A stretch of 64,000 nt of DNA from Terriglobales bacterium (lineage in GTDB: Bacteria > Acidobacteriota > Terriglobia > Terriglobales > Acidobacteriaceae), in assembly GCA_035651655.1 (NCBI GenBank), contig DASRFG010000035.1:1-64000 (forward strand), read 5' to 3'. Numbering within the stretch: the first letter of the stretch is position 1; each line of letters opens with the position of its first letter. Below the pieces are notes generated by a model that ran no database searches, was not told the DNA's origin, and worked only from the letters and a program-made list of their open reading frames with translations. The translations under genes and the position numbers were made by a program. Positions 16,851 through 26,520 of the stretch are shown piece after piece.

Positions 16851-18593
16851 ATGCCGAGCCTCCCTCGCCAGCCCAATTCGCAACCGCCGCCGGAGCGAGG
16901 CGCGACGCCAGATCTTCAACTCCTTATTGAATCAGAGCCCTGCTGGGACAGTTTCTCCAGCAGTGTTGGGGAACTGCTCTCCTCGTCAGGCCCTTCTATT
17001 ACCTCCCTCCGGCTTGTTGGCAAAGGTAATCCGTTTGGATCTACCGTTTTCGTGGAGCGCGCGATCCCATGGTCTAGATTGGCGCAATCTGCGTTCTTTC
17101 ACATCCTTCTACTCATCGTCGTAGTAGCGTTGTCGCAAGTTCAGCCTCATGCTTCGCAGCAGTTCAGCGGCAAGTTCTTGGAAAAGAGTCAGGTCATCTA
17201 TTACAGTGCCTCGGAGTATCTGCCTCCTTTAAACCAGAAGAGCAGACCGGCACGCTCGGCTCAAAAGGGAAGCCCCGGTCATGCCAGGCAAGAAGTCATT
17301 TCCGTACCGGCGGAAGTAGATAACCGCTCGCAAACCGTGATCACGCCACCGCGGGTGAAGCTAACCGCCGACGTTCCACTGCCTAACCTGGTTGCATGGA
17401 CACCTGTTCCTTCGCCTGTGCCCGTAACCGGCTCAATGCGCGCCAATGTTAATGTGCAAGTTCTGCCAACCAGTGTTGTGGCACCTCCGCCGGAACTGGA
17501 GCGACTCACGAGACCAGCTCACGCACTAGCTCAAAGTCCTGTTATCGCGCCGCCACCTGATCCATCGCTGACTTTGTCCACGCATCACCCGTTGCAAACT
17601 CCCGCCGTCGCGGTGGTTGAGCCTCCGCCCTCAACAACTGTCGTCCCGCGGAACCCCGGGACAATGAACGTTGCGGACCTGCAGCCCAGCGTATTGGCCC
17701 CCAAACTGCCAGTCCCGGCACAACAGAGCCTTGGGGGAACATTCCAACCCATCGCTACGCCAATGGCTCCTCCTGATGTACGTGGGCTGGCGCGTTCCGG
17801 GGGCGGCCAGATTATCGCCCTAGGCTTGCATCCGGTCGAGCCAACCGGTCCGATAGACCTGCCCAGCGGCAATCGCCATGGCAATTTCGCCACAGCTCCA
17901 GAAGGCCAGCCGGGGCCTGTGGCCAGCCCCCGCATGGTAGCTGGAGGAGCGTCCAGCGGTGGTGGCGGCACCGGCATGGCGAGCGATGATGGTCCTGGCC
18001 TGACGGTCACGCCTGGTCCGGTCAGAGCTGGCGATGCGGCGGGAAAAGCTGTTCATCCTTCCATGGCCGCTACGTTGCCTGGCAGGTCCGGTCTGATCGC
18101 GGCGGCGATGCTGCCGCTGCACATTCGCCATCTCCCCCCTCGGGAGGTGAACCCTGCTGGTTCCCCGCTCCCCGACGTGCCGGAGCTCGAAAAGAAGATC
18201 TTCGGTCTCAAGCGGTTTTATTCCGTCATTCTGAGCATGCCTAATCTGAATTCCAAATGGGGCAGCTGGATCATGCGTTTCGCCGAGCTCAACGACAACG
18301 GAACAGGCGGTGAATTGACGGCTCCGGTGGCTACGGAGAAGGTTGATCCGGCTTATCCGGGAAATTTGATACGGCAACAAGTGGAAGGGACGGTGACCCT
18401 CTTCGCCATCATTCGTAGCGATGGGAGTGTAGCCGATGTGCGAGTGTTGCGTGGGGTTGACGATCGCTTGGACCAGTACGCCCGCATCGCGCTCTCCCAC
18501 TGCCGGTTTATGCCCGCCAGGAAAAATGGGGCTGCGGTAGACCTGGAAGCGGTGGTCCGGATTCCATTCCGCTCACGCAAAGTTGGATACTGA
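16851..18593 (+). CDS. TonB-family energy-transducer protein
   Basis: The protein of about 580 residues has one membrane helix near residues 75-95 (FFHILLLIVVVAL), a long Pro/Ser/Gly-rich periplasmic spacer, and a C-terminal TonB domain. The C-terminal domain reads VDPAYPGNLIRQQVEGTVTLFAIIRSDGSVADVRVLRG and ARIALSHCRFMPARKNG. The atypical cytosolic N-terminus (about 70 residues) precedes the anchor. Such proteins either couple proton-motive force to outer-membrane receptors or serve as structural variants. A TATAAT box at 16822-16827 lies 24 bases before the ATG. No ExbB/ExbD genes are nearby. Confidence 0.88.
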   Translation: MPSLPRQPNSQPPPERGATPDLQLLIESEPCWDSFSSSVGELLSSSGPSITSLRLVGKGNPFGSTVFVERAIPWSRLAQSAFFHILLLIVVVALSQVQPHASQQFSGKFLEKSQVIYYSASEYLPPLNQKSRPARSAQKGSPGHARQEVISVPAEVDNRSQTVITPPRVKLTADVPLPNLVAWTPVPSPVPVTGSMRANVNVQVLPTSVVAPPPELERLTRPAHALAQSPVIAPPPDPSLTLSTHHPLQTPAVAVVEPPPSTTVVPRNPGTMNVADLQPSVLAPKLPVPAQQSLGGTFQPIATPMAPPDVRGLARSGGGQIIALGLHPVEPTGPIDLPSGNRHGNFATAPEGQPGPVASPRMVAGGASSGGGGTGMASDDGPGLTVTPGPVRAGDAAGKAVHPSMAATLPGRSGLIAAAMLPLHIRHLPPREVNPAGSPLPDVPELEKKIFGLKRFYSVILSMPNLNSKWGSWIMRFAELNDNGTGGELTAPVATEKVDPAYPGNLIRQQVEGTVTLFAIIRSDGSVADVRVLRGVDDRLDQYARIALSHCRFMPARKNGAAVDLEAVVRIPFRSRKVGY

Positions 18594-18598
18594 TTCGA

Positions 18599-20842
18599 CT
18601 AGTTGATGCCTGCCGCGGCCGCTGCTGCTTCCCCTGCAAACTGGTATACGGCTGGGTTGGTGCAGACTTCGTAATAGCAAACTTCACTCCACCTCTGCAG
18701 CGAGAAGTTGGTCGCGGCTATTTGCGCTATTTTGGCTTCGCGGATTACCAGGCGATGGAACAGCCCGCCATCCAGCGGTACGAGTCCGCTATAAAGATTG
18801 AAGGTCTCGCCCGTCCACAGCGGCGGCATAATGATGTTGAGAGGCTGCAAGGAAATCTCGCGCTGCAGTTGTGCAAATGCCGCGACATTCAACTGGATTC
18901 CGCCGATGTTGTAGGCCAGGGGCGGTTCATCTGGATCCGGTTGGGCGGAAGCTTGAATCAGTTGGAAACGGTAAACGTTGAATGGGGCGCCACTGGGCAA
19001 CACGTGGCGGGCTTTCTTGCTGCATGAGGAAAGACGGTCGCTCTCATTCAGCGCTTCAGAAATCATGATGCGGGTTTCGCCGTCCATTAGGTACATGGGA
19101 GCAGCATCGTGATAAGCAATGCCCACTCCCAGCTCCAGCATCGGCAGCCCGTCTTTTTGCGATTCCTGATTGTAGGCACGGACAATGTCCACCATTTCGC
19201 GAGCCAGCACGCAGGCCCGGCTCACCGCGAATCGGCGCTCGCCTTCGCGTTCCATGAGCGCCAGGATGACGGCGTCACCCTCAAGGAATACTTTGCTGGC
19301 GCCATACTTGGCCAGAAGCTTATTCACCGGATCGTAGAAATTGAGGCTGAAGTACGAGGCCGGATTCAAGTCGCGCTCGCAGAGTGCGCGTGTCACTTTG
19401 GTGGAATCACGCACGTCAGCTTTGATCACCACGTGGTGAACAATTCGGTCCTGGCTGGGCTTCTGTTCCTCTTTGATCAGAAATTCGTACAGCAGGTGAT
19501 TGAGCGACGAGAGCTCGCGAAGCTTGTCATTGCTGATGATGTTCACGCTGTCGAGAGCTGAATTGAGGGCTTCCAGGCGCCGCAGGTCGCGGTGGTAGCG
19601 CATGAAGTCTCCCAGGAAGCGTCCCGCTATCTTGGCGCGCTCCTGACCGCGCATGCCTGCCAGGCGTCTCACGGCGGCATTCAGATTGTCAGCCGACAGG
19701 CGAGTATGCTCCGCAATCAAGCTTTCCACCCGGCTGCATTCCTGCCGTGAAACCAAGGCATTCTTGAGCTGTTGCGCGTTAATAGTGGGAGAGTATTCGG
19801 ATAGCAATACCACTGTTTCATAAGAGGCGGCTACAAAGTCCATGACGCCGCTGTCCTGTAGCATCTCAACCCACCCTGAAAGCAAGGCCCGCTGCGCCTT
19901 GCCCTGCGGGGTAGATTCATCCGGATTGCCGCCTGCAACCAGCTCTTGAGCATTCTCCGGAGCGCTCATCAATCCATCCAGCGCGCTATCGTCTTCGCCC
20001 CCCACGCCCAACGATTGCAAGAACGCGATCACCACTTCCCGGATCGTCGAGAAGCGGTCTGGATCCCGGTCGTAGTTTCCCATCATCACGTAATGCTCAG
20101 CATTCACATAGTCGTCACGGCCGTCCTCGGTGAAGATCAAACGGTTCAGGAACACGTCATAATCCGGCAAGTTGAGGTCGCCAAACTTTGTGTCGCCAAA
20201 TAACGACCGGCGCATGCGGACAAGCGTTTGCTTTTCGATATCACGCAAGTTCTCAAACAATTCCTGTCCCGCGCGCCGCAGGATCGTCTTCTTGGCGACT
20301 TGTAAAGAGGAGACCCGCTCCCTCATCGCAATGGCTTTCTCTTGATGCGGACCTTCGGCGCTTTTGAGCAGGGTCCGGCAGCGTTCGAGTACCTCAGAAA
20401 ATTGGCCGGCCAATTCGGCCCGCAGCAACTTCACCACCGCCAGCCGGGCCAGCACATCAATGGCTACATTGTTTTCTGTTTTTGCCCGATTGAGGGCCTC
20501 CACCAGCAACTCAGTCAGCAAGCGCTTGAACTCAACCAGCGTTCCCTTGGGAGCCGCCGGCGCGGCACCGCGTTCGGGCTTACGCATCAGCAAGCGATTA
20601 TTGGGCTGTTGCAGCGGTCGTCCGATAGCTAAGTCCGCCACATTGCCATGCCGCGTGATCAAGCCGTTTACGTAGGCGCGCGCTTCGTCGCACAATCTTT
20701 GACTCAGAAAAACATCATGGCGCACGTTGTCCACGCCGCGCACCAGACCTTCCAGGCTGATGCTTGGGGCATAGCTGGTGAGAGTGAGTTGGCGGGCGTG
20801 GTCGGCCAGTTTTCCGAATCGGATGACAGGAATCCGCGCCAT
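18599..20842 (-). CDS. Large protein with a divergent class-III nucleotidyl-cyclase homology domain
   Basis: The first 450 residues are helix-rich and unrecognised. Residues about 470-640 resemble a class-III adenylate/guanylate cyclase: VVIKADVRDSTKVT (metal-binding Asp), FLEGDAVILALM (second metal Asp position), LELGVGIAYHDAAP, then SEALNESDRL. The usual D-x-x-G-F-T opening is D-V-R-D-S-T, and the transition-state Asn/Arg are not obvious, so activity is uncertain. The last 100 residues form a further unknown domain. It is soluble. It starts 18 bases after the TPR gene stop on the same strand and is likely co-transcribed. A cyclic-nucleotide-like signalling role is inferred only. Confidence 0.7.
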   Translation of the reverse strand: MARIPVIRFGKLADHARQLTLTSYAPSISLEGLVRGVDNVRHDVFLSQRLCDEARAYVNGLITRHGNVADLAIGRPLQQPNNRLLMRKPERGAAPAAPKGTLVEFKRLLTELLVEALNRAKTENNVAIDVLARLAVVKLLRAELAGQFSEVLERCRTLLKSAEGPHQEKAIAMRERVSSLQVAKKTILRRAGQELFENLRDIEKQTLVRMRRSLFGDTKFGDLNLPDYDVFLNRLIFTEDGRDDYVNAEHYVMMGNYDRDPDRFSTIREVVIAFLQSLGVGGEDDSALDGLMSAPENAQELVAGGNPDESTPQGKAQRALLSGWVEMLQDSGVMDFVAASYETVVLLSEYSPTINAQQLKNALVSRQECSRVESLIAEHTRLSADNLNAAVRRLAGMRGQERAKIAGRFLGDFMRYHRDLRRLEALNSALDSVNIISNDKLRELSSLNHLLYEFLIKEEQKPSQDRIVHHVVIKADVRDSTKVTRALCERDLNPASYFSLNFYDPVNKLLAKYGASKVFLEGDAVILALMEREGERRFAVSRACVLAREMVDIVRAYNQESQKDGLPMLELGVGIAYHDAAPMYLMDGETRIMISEALNESDRLSSCSKKARHVLPSGAPFNVYRFQLIQASAQPDPDEPPLAYNIGGIQLNVAAFAQLQREISLQPLNIIMPPLWTGETFNLYSGLVPLDGGLFHRLVIREAKIAQIAATNFSLQRWSEVCYYEVCTNPAVYQFAGEAAAAAAGIN

Positions 20843-20860
20843 AAGTGTTTTGGGCAGCGT

Positions 20861-22318
20861 TTACGGCTGCTGGACCGCCCGGTTGAGGCTGACCCGGAAC
20901 TCCGGCTGGGTGAGCGCCTGCTCCACGGTGGGCCGATTCAATACCGCCATGCGCGAAACCAAGGCCTGGCTTTCTGCCTTCGCGCCTGTCTTATCGAACG
21001 CCTGCCACAAAAGTTCCAGTGACAGGGGATTGCTTACATCTCCTTCAAGATGAGGAATGGCCTTGGCGTATTCCGCATGTTGCATGAGGAATGCGCCTTG
21101 TGCTGCGTCAGAGAAGCGTGCGATGGCCGCGCTATGGCTGGTATCGGCAGCGCTTGCCAGTTCGCCCAGGACCTTAGTCGCAACATCATCCATTCCGGAG
21201 TGCACCGCACGAATTGCCTGAATCTCCAGAATGTGCGCCCGCTCTTCATTCAGCGCGGATTTGGACATGACCGCGGTTTGGTTTACCGCCATGCTTGCCT
21301 TTTCCAGGTCTTGTGCGGCAGTGGCGAAGCGAGGCTCATACATGGCCATCGCGCACAGTGCTTCAGCTTCCACGAAAGAGTTACCGGCTTTATGAGCTCC
21401 ATCTGCAACCGCGCGAAATGCCTGGTCGGCCTCCACAAACCGGTGCTCGCGTACGAAGGTGGTGGCAGATTGCATTTCGATCTCGAAGCGATCATTTCCG
21501 CTGTCTGGAATATTGAGCGCCTTGGCATATTCCTGCCGCGCTCTCTGCTGGTCGCCCATCAACGCGTAGGTATCAGCAATTCCCACTTGCGAGCTGATGA
21601 ATTGCCGATCCAGTTTCAGCGCCTCGCCATAGTGTGCAAGTGCTCCCTGGAAATCGCCCGCCATGCGGGAAATCTCCGCATAGCAATCGTGGACTGCGGG
21701 CTGCTTTGGCTGCAGCTCCATGTAGCGATCCATCAGCGAGAAAGCTTTTTTGAAATTCCCGTTGAAGGCATAGGCGCGGGCCAGTTGGTCAATGATTGGG
21801 GGATAATTTGGATGCAGCGCGATCCCGGTCTCGAGCACGAACTCAGCCTGTTCATAGCGTTGCTGGCGAAGCAGCCAGTTGCCGGCCAGGAACATCACCC
21901 GCGGGTCGCTTGAATACAGTGTGAGTAAATCGTTCATAGCGCCGATCGCCGGCAGATACTCATCCTCCCGCACGCCGCTTAGCCAGCGGACCAGAAGTCT
22001 TTCCCCGGGTGAGACGTACGGCATAAGGTGTTTCGCCTTGGTAAATGACGTGACTTCTTCACCTGGATCTCTGGTCAGGTACGCGACCATAATCAGAGCT
22101 TGAGCAAAGTTGCGATTCTTCTGTACCGCACTCTGGAAGTTGCTCAGTGCTCTCTCGGGATGCATAGTTTCCAGATTGGCCATGCCCTGTTCGAACAATT
22201 TGCGCGCCTGCGGCGAACCGCTCGTCACAGGTAACAAGTCGGAACTGGCTGGGCGTACTGCGGCAACCCCTTGGACGGTTACCAGAAGCGCCGTGAAAAT
22301 GATCTGCTGGAAACGCAT
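20861..22318 (-). CDS. Exported TPR-repeat protein
   Basis: The ATG at 22318 has GAGGGAC upstream and opens a signal peptide (QIIFTALLVTVQGVAAV). The remaining 460 residues are tandem TPR helices. Several units show the A-x-x-x-Y/F-x-x-G pattern, for example PPIIDQLARAYAFNGNFKKAF, PAVHDCYAEISRMAGDFQGALAHYGEAL and ISSQVGIADTYALMGDQQRARQEYAKAL. It should be a periplasmic scaffold that recruits other proteins. No enzyme motif is seen. It is followed by the cyclase-homology gene on the same strand. Confidence 0.88.
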   Translation of the reverse strand: MRFQQIIFTALLVTVQGVAAVRPASSDLLPVTSGSPQARKLFEQGMANLETMHPERALSNFQSAVQKNRNFAQALIMVAYLTRDPGEEVTSFTKAKHLMPYVSPGERLLVRWLSGVREDEYLPAIGAMNDLLTLYSSDPRVMFLAGNWLLRQQRYEQAEFVLETGIALHPNYPPIIDQLARAYAFNGNFKKAFSLMDRYMELQPKQPAVHDCYAEISRMAGDFQGALAHYGEALKLDRQFISSQVGIADTYALMGDQQRARQEYAKALNIPDSGNDRFEIEMQSATTFVREHRFVEADQAFRAVADGAHKAGNSFVEAEALCAMAMYEPRFATAAQDLEKASMAVNQTAVMSKSALNEERAHILEIQAIRAVHSGMDDVATKVLGELASAADTSHSAAIARFSDAAQGAFLMQHAEYAKAIPHLEGDVSNPLSLELLWQAFDKTGAKAESQALVSRMAVLNRPTVEQALTQPEFRVSLNRAVQQP

Positions 22319-22486
22319 AAGTCCCTCAAAATGTGGATGTTGGCTAAGTCGTGATCGGAGCGTAGCATGGCCCCTGATCAGCGCCAACGTTACAGAGGTG
22401 GTAGGAACCGAAGTGCCGGGCTGGACTTTCCTCGCGCGGTATGTTTTTGAATCCGTTCAGGTGGTGAACACCTGCCTTGGGGCCAC

Positions 22487-22518
22487 AAAAAAAGGCCCGG
22501 CACTCGCCAGGCCCTTTG
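22487..22518 (-). terminator. Rho-independent terminator (minus strand)
   Basis: Read on the minus strand, GGGCCTGGC pairs with GCCGGGCC around GAGT, with one mismatch, and a run of seven T follows. It lies about 60 bases after the stop of the redoxin gene and ends that transcript before the TPR gene. Confidence 0.88.
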
Positions 22519-22574
22519 ATTCGCAAGTCTTATTTCACATTTAGCCTGCGACCGCAGGCTTAGTTCTTGGAACT

Positions 22575-23072
22575 TCAACCAGCACGAAAATCCGGGACGT
22601 CTTCCCCGGGCCGGAAGAGCGGCGTTACGTTGGTACTGGCCGCTTCCGCCAATTTGGCATTGATCTGCTCAAGATCTTGCCGCGACCATCCCACGCTGCT
22701 CATTTCAATCTCACCATCACTGGCGATCCAGAAGATCGTGGGCACGTTGGTCAGGCCGTAAGCATTGGACACAGGATACGTAGGCTTCTCATCGAGCACT
22801 ACCGGAAACGTGATCCCGTACTGCCCAATGAACTCTGCGGTATCTTTCTTTGAATCTTGAGAGATGCCGACGATGGTGACTCCGCGCTTTCCATAGGCCT
22901 TGTACAAACGCTCAAAGTAGGGAAGCGCGAACTGGCAGACTGGACAGGAGATCTTAAAGAAGATCGCCAGCACAGGGCCATGCTTCAGGGCCTCTCTCAC
23001 TGAGAACTGCTTGCCATCCATTCCCTCGAGCGTGAAGTCAGGCGCTTGCACGCCAGCATTCAAAGCGGGCAT
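22575..23072 (-). CDS. Thioredoxin-fold peroxiredoxin/TlpA-like protein
   Basis: This 165-residue redoxin of the AhpC/TSA-TlpA group has APDFTLEGMDGKQFSV, then FFKISCPVCQFALPYF with a C-P-V-C active site, and the cis-Pro loop NVPTIFWI. It lacks a signal peptide and so is cytoplasmic. It may reduce peroxides or act as a disulfide reductase; the CxxC favours a TlpA/Bcp-like mechanism. The start at 23072 is fixed by GGAGG eight bases upstream. MutY ends 28 bases upstream on the same strand, so the pair is probably an operon for oxidative damage. Confidence 0.88.
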   Translation of the reverse strand: MPALNAGVQAPDFTLEGMDGKQFSVREALKHGPVLAIFFKISCPVCQFALPYFERLYKAYGKRGVTIVGISQDSKKDTAEFIGQYGITFPVVLDEKPTYPVSNAYGLTNVPTIFWIASDGEIEMSSVGWSRQDLEQINAKLAEAASTNVTPLFRPGEDVPDFRAG

Positions 23073-23099
23073 TATTTTTTCCTCCCGTGACAACAATAT

Positions 23100-24098
23100 T
23101 TAGATGATATGAACTTGGCGTAGGATTTTTCGCGTCAGCCCGGTGAGCGGTAGTGTCGGCAGCCTCTTTATTGGCACCCAGCAGCCCCTTGCGTTGCGCG
23201 GCGCTGAAGCCTGGCTAACCGTGACCTTGAAGTCCGTTACTGTGATTGAGTGGCGCAGGGTGAAGGTACCAGAACCCGATCTCCGACCAGGACGGCCAGA
23301 GCGCAATTTTGGCAGTTCCCACATATCCGGCATCAACGAGTGTTTAGCCGATCGCCGCACCACAAAAACAGAGTCGCGGCGCAGCGCCAGTCGGTAATGG
23401 ACGTCAACTCGCCGCCTCGGTTGTCGTGTCCGACGCGCACTTGGTCCGCGCGTAGCGCATGACGAATACACCGGACAACTCAGACAGAGTGGTTCTCCGG
23501 GGAGGCATACAGTCGCGCCCAACTCCATTATCGCTTGATTGAAATCTCCGGGGCGGCGATGACTCACAAGTTGATTCGCCAATCGCCATAGCTCGGCCCC
23601 GGTAATTTCGTTACCTTGGTCCCGTCCACCGCCCCACATCCGGCGTATTACTCGTTCCACATTGCCATCCACCACCGCTGCCGGTTGGTCAAAGGCGATG
23701 CTCGCGACGGCGGCGGCCGTATAACGTCCGATACCCGGCAAAGCGCGTAAGCCATCAACATCGCGCGGAAAGGCGCCGCCGTGCTCCGCCACAACTCGTC
23801 TCGCCGCCTCATGTAATGCCCGGGCACGCCGGTAGTAGCCGAGTCCGCTCCACGCCGCGAGTACGGCCGAGATGTCTGCCCCCGCCAAGGAATTCACATC
23901 TGGAAAAAGCTGCAGAAATCTTTGGTAATAATTCAGGACCACCGCCACCCGGGTCTGTTGCAGCATGATTTCGGATACCCAGATTGAGTACGGATCTCTT
24001 GTTCTGCGCCAGGGCAGATCGCGGCGCTTGTGGTCATACCACCGCAGCAGCCGGGAGCGCAGCCGCGCTGTCGCCTTTTTATCTGTTAAGGGAAGCAC
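23100..24098 (-). CDS. mutY: A/G-specific adenine glycosylase
   Basis: The enzyme removes A mispaired with 8-oxoguanine. The catalytic Glu lies in SEIMLQQTR, the helix-hairpin-helix is LPGIGRYTAAAV, and the catalytic Asp is in VVDGNVERV. The [4Fe-4S] loop is complete: C-x6-C-x2-C-x5-C in CLPGEPLCLSCPVYSSC. A C-terminal NUDIX-like 8-oxoG-reading domain follows from about residue 235 and is shortened. Start is a GTG at 24098 with no clear ribosome site. The downstream redoxin suggests a shared oxidative-stress role. Confidence 0.94.
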   Translation of the reverse strand: MLPLTDKKATARLRSRLLRWYDHKRRDLPWRRTRDPYSIWVSEIMLQQTRVAVVLNYYQRFLQLFPDVNSLAGADISAVLAAWSGLGYYRRARALHEAARRVVAEHGGAFPRDVDGLRALPGIGRYTAAAVASIAFDQPAAVVDGNVERVIRRMWGGGRDQGNEITGAELWRLANQLVSHRRPGDFNQAIMELGATVCLPGEPLCLSCPVYSSCATRGPSARRTRQPRRRVDVHYRLALRRDSVFVVRRSAKHSLMPDMWELPKLRSGRPGRRSGSGTFTLRHSITVTDFKVTVSQASAPRNARGCWVPIKRLPTLPLTGLTRKILRQVHII

Positions 24099-24180
24099 TT
24101 GGCAGACATTCTAACCAGAACCGAAGGAAAGAACAGATCAAACTTGATGGAATGAAGACCGGAAAATTCGCGGCGAAGAA

Positions 24181-25218
24181 TCAGGATTTTGATTCTTCTA
24201 ACAGGCGCTTGAAGTCTTCGCGGGTGAGCACGTCATTTTCACTAAAGAATTCACGCAGCAGAGAAAGGAACCTTGTTGGATCGGATGCCAACTTCATTGG
24301 GCTGGCGTTGCTGACAGAGCTTTCCATCGCAGCTTCAATTCGCGCTGCCAATTGCTGGACAGACGTCTCAGGCGGCGGCACGGCAGCCGAAATTTCTGAG
24401 GGAGCCTGGAGGTCACTCTTTGTCGAGACTTCAAGCAGTTCCGGGTCTGGTCCCAGTTTGGCAACCACCTCTTGCCGCCTCGGTGGTGCGAGCTTTTGGA
24501 TAAATTGCTTGAGCCGTTCCCGGACGTCTCCTTTGAAAATGGTGAATTCGACGCCCATCCCCATCGCCGGAACGGCAGTACGGACTTCCGCGCTCATCGG
24601 CATTTCTGCGCCCTGAACCTGCACTGTGATCTCCAGCTTGGTGCCCACCGGACAAGGTGCCGCAATCTCAATGTAGCAACCGCCCAGGCCGATCTCCGCG
24701 AGCTTGCCCCAGATATGCCGTTCCGCACCCGCGGTGCGGAATCCTACATTCCCACTGCACCGGTAACGCGCGTATTGTCTGCGTTCCTCTTGAGGTGAAC
24801 CTGATGTGGGATTAAACCAGTTGAAGCGTATGTCTTGTTGCGCCGCCAACATGTCCGCTGGCCAAAGGGAACTGGAGGTATCAAGAGTCTTGATGCCAAT
24901 CTGCGCGGCCTCGGGCGAGTTGCTTTCGAGCACCCACACTACCCGGAAGCGAGCCTTACGGTTGCCGTATTGCACCCCGATGATCTCGCCCGGCGTCTTG
25001 ATGAAGGCAATGCCATCAAGACGTGCTCCACGTGGGCTGAGTTCATTAGCCACAGCATTCGCGATGAAAGGCTTGCCATCGGAACCGATCCCCAATACCT
25101 TGACCGGCAGCCCTCCCACTTTGAGCGCTAATGTGTCTTGTTCAGGCAGCAATCGCCTCCGGTGGACCCATTCTCTATTGTCAGGGCAATAGGTCGCTGA
25201 GCTTACATTTTGTGGCAA
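24181..25218 (-). CDS. Double PilZ-like domain protein
   Basis: The protein has 345 residues. The first PilZ-like half (about 20-120) contains ANELSPRGARLDG, close to the short PilZ protein at 9188. The second half (about 145-250) contains EERRQYARYRCSG and EIGLGGCYIE, a better match to the RxxxR and [DN]xSxxG c-di-GMP site. The C-terminal 80 residues are Pro/Glu-rich followed by a helical tail (FLSLLREFFSENDVLTREDFKRLLEE). It is a probable cytoplasmic c-di-GMP effector. The upstream start codon has no clear ribosome site and could lie further in. Confidence 0.85.
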   Translation of the reverse strand: MPQNVSSATYCPDNREWVHRRRLLPEQDTLALKVGGLPVKVLGIGSDGKPFIANAVANELSPRGARLDGIAFIKTPGEIIGVQYGNRKARFRVVWVLESNSPEAAQIGIKTLDTSSSLWPADMLAAQQDIRFNWFNPTSGSPQEERRQYARYRCSGNVGFRTAGAERHIWGKLAEIGLGGCYIEIAAPCPVGTKLEITVQVQGAEMPMSAEVRTAVPAMGMGVEFTIFKGDVRERLKQFIQKLAPPRRQEVVAKLGPDPELLEVSTKSDLQAPSEISAAVPPPETSVQQLAARIEAAMESSVSNASPMKLASDPTRFLSLLREFFSENDVLTREDFKRLLEESKS

Positions 25219-25336
25219 ACGCTGCTCTGGCGCTTAATTACGATAGCTGCTGGACTGTCATGCAGCTCCAGAGTTCATTGTTGTCTCGAAGAGATCACTC
25301 CAGATCGCTAAAATTCTCTTTTTGAGATAGAGAACG

Positions 25337-26338
25337 TCACGGCCGCGAGGAGGCGGGCGCTTTTGTCACCGATGCAGGTTCTTCCTTAGGTGGTGAGGCG
25401 GGTTCTTCCTTGGGTGCGGAAGACGGCTCTTCCTTGTGTACATCGGGATCAATCTTTTCCGAGAAGGGTACTTTCTCCTCCAGGCGTTTCAGCTTTTCCG
25501 GTTCGTGCTTCTTGAATATGCGACGCAGGTCGGGCATAAATTCGCGCAGCAGATTGGTTTGTGCAATGGAGAGCAATGACCCTTCTAAGCGGCTGGCCGA
25601 ATACTCCACGCCTCTCTGTGGCCTCGGATAGTAGGCGTTACTGACAATGGCACACAACAACGAGCCGAGAATTTGCGGTGTGTTGACCGTGTCGTGGCCG
25701 CTGTCCGCTCGCGTGATCGCCACCCGAGAAACCGCATAGGAGATGCGCTCCAGCAGCGGCCTTCCGGGTCCTTGTCGGAAATAACGGGGATCGGTGTGCA
25801 GAAGCGTAGGCAACAGAAAACCTTGGAAAAATGCCGCTGCCTCTCCGTCCGCTAGAAGCGCCCCATAGCGCTTTCCGTAACCTGCCATCCCCTGGCCATA
25901 AGCTGGCCAGTCGTCGGTCATCTGCGCCCACCCGGCATCGAAAGCCACTCCGAAAAAGGTGTATGGCGAATAGGTGCGTTGCATGAAGTGATGCAGCTTT
26001 TGCTGCTTGGTAAGCGCGATGTAAGACGGTGAATCGGGCACTACCATCACCACTGGTTGCGCTGATGTAGGCTGTGCGGAAGCTGGAACTGATGGTTTTG
26101 ATTCTGCAGGCTGAGAGTCGCTCGTGGCCGCTGCGACACTGGCTACTGAGTCATTCTTCGGAATCTCGCTCGCCCCGCTAATAGCGGAAGATGCCCCTTG
26201 TCGCTCTGCGGAACCTGGGCCCGGGGAACCTGGGCTCGGGGAACTTGGGCTCGGGGCTGCCGGCGTCTGGCCAACCGCGGACCAAGCCGTCAAACACAGG
26301 GCGAGTGCCACAAAACGCGTAAATTGCCCCCTGGACAT
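25337..26338 (-). CDS. Exported Pro/Ser-rich protein of unknown function
   Basis: A signal peptide (RFVALALCLTAWSAVGQ) is followed by a 100-residue Pro/Ser/Ala-rich linker. A conserved-looking core follows: KLHHFMQRTYSPYTFFGVAFDAGWAQM, YGKRYGALLADGEAAAFFQGFLLPTLLHTDPRYFR. The C-terminus has a charged repeat (KEEPxSxPKEEPAS, twice or more). Similar cores occur in many acidobacterial exported proteins without known function. Part of the linker is encoded by a 15-base tandem repeat. Confidence 0.7.
   Translation of the reverse strand: MSRGQFTRFVALALCLTAWSAVGQTPAAPSPSSPSPGSPGPGSAERQGASSAISGASEIPKNDSVASVAAATSDSQPAESKPSVPASAQPTSAQPVVMVVPDSPSYIALTKQQKLHHFMQRTYSPYTFFGVAFDAGWAQMTDDWPAYGQGMAGYGKRYGALLADGEAAAFFQGFLLPTLLHTDPRYFRQGPGRPLLERISYAVSRVAITRADSGHDTVNTPQILGSLLCAIVSNAYYPRPQRGVEYSASRLEGSLLSIAQTNLLREFMPDLRRIFKKHEPEKLKRLEEKVPFSEKIDPDVHKEEPSSAPKEEPASPPKEEPASVTKAPASSRP
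26210..26254. repeat. Three 15-base tandem repeats
   Basis: GGAACCTGGGCCCGG, GGAACCTGGGCTCGG and GGAACTTGGGCTCGG follow each other in frame. They encode the SPG(S/P) section of the linker of the exported protein on the minus strand. Copy-number variation here would change linker length without frame loss. Confidence 0.9.
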
Positions 26339-26520
26339 CTCACCCCCAACCCACTCTGTGGCAACTTATGTGCCAGATGCTTAGCTACTAAGAAGTCAAC
26401 CGACGACCAGAGGTTTGCTGTCCAACTGGTTTCCTTTTCAGGTACAAACACAGCTTTCTACGTTGACGCTGGCCCTCCAGCACTGGATAATCGCAAGACC
26501 TCTATCCACCTAACTTCAAC

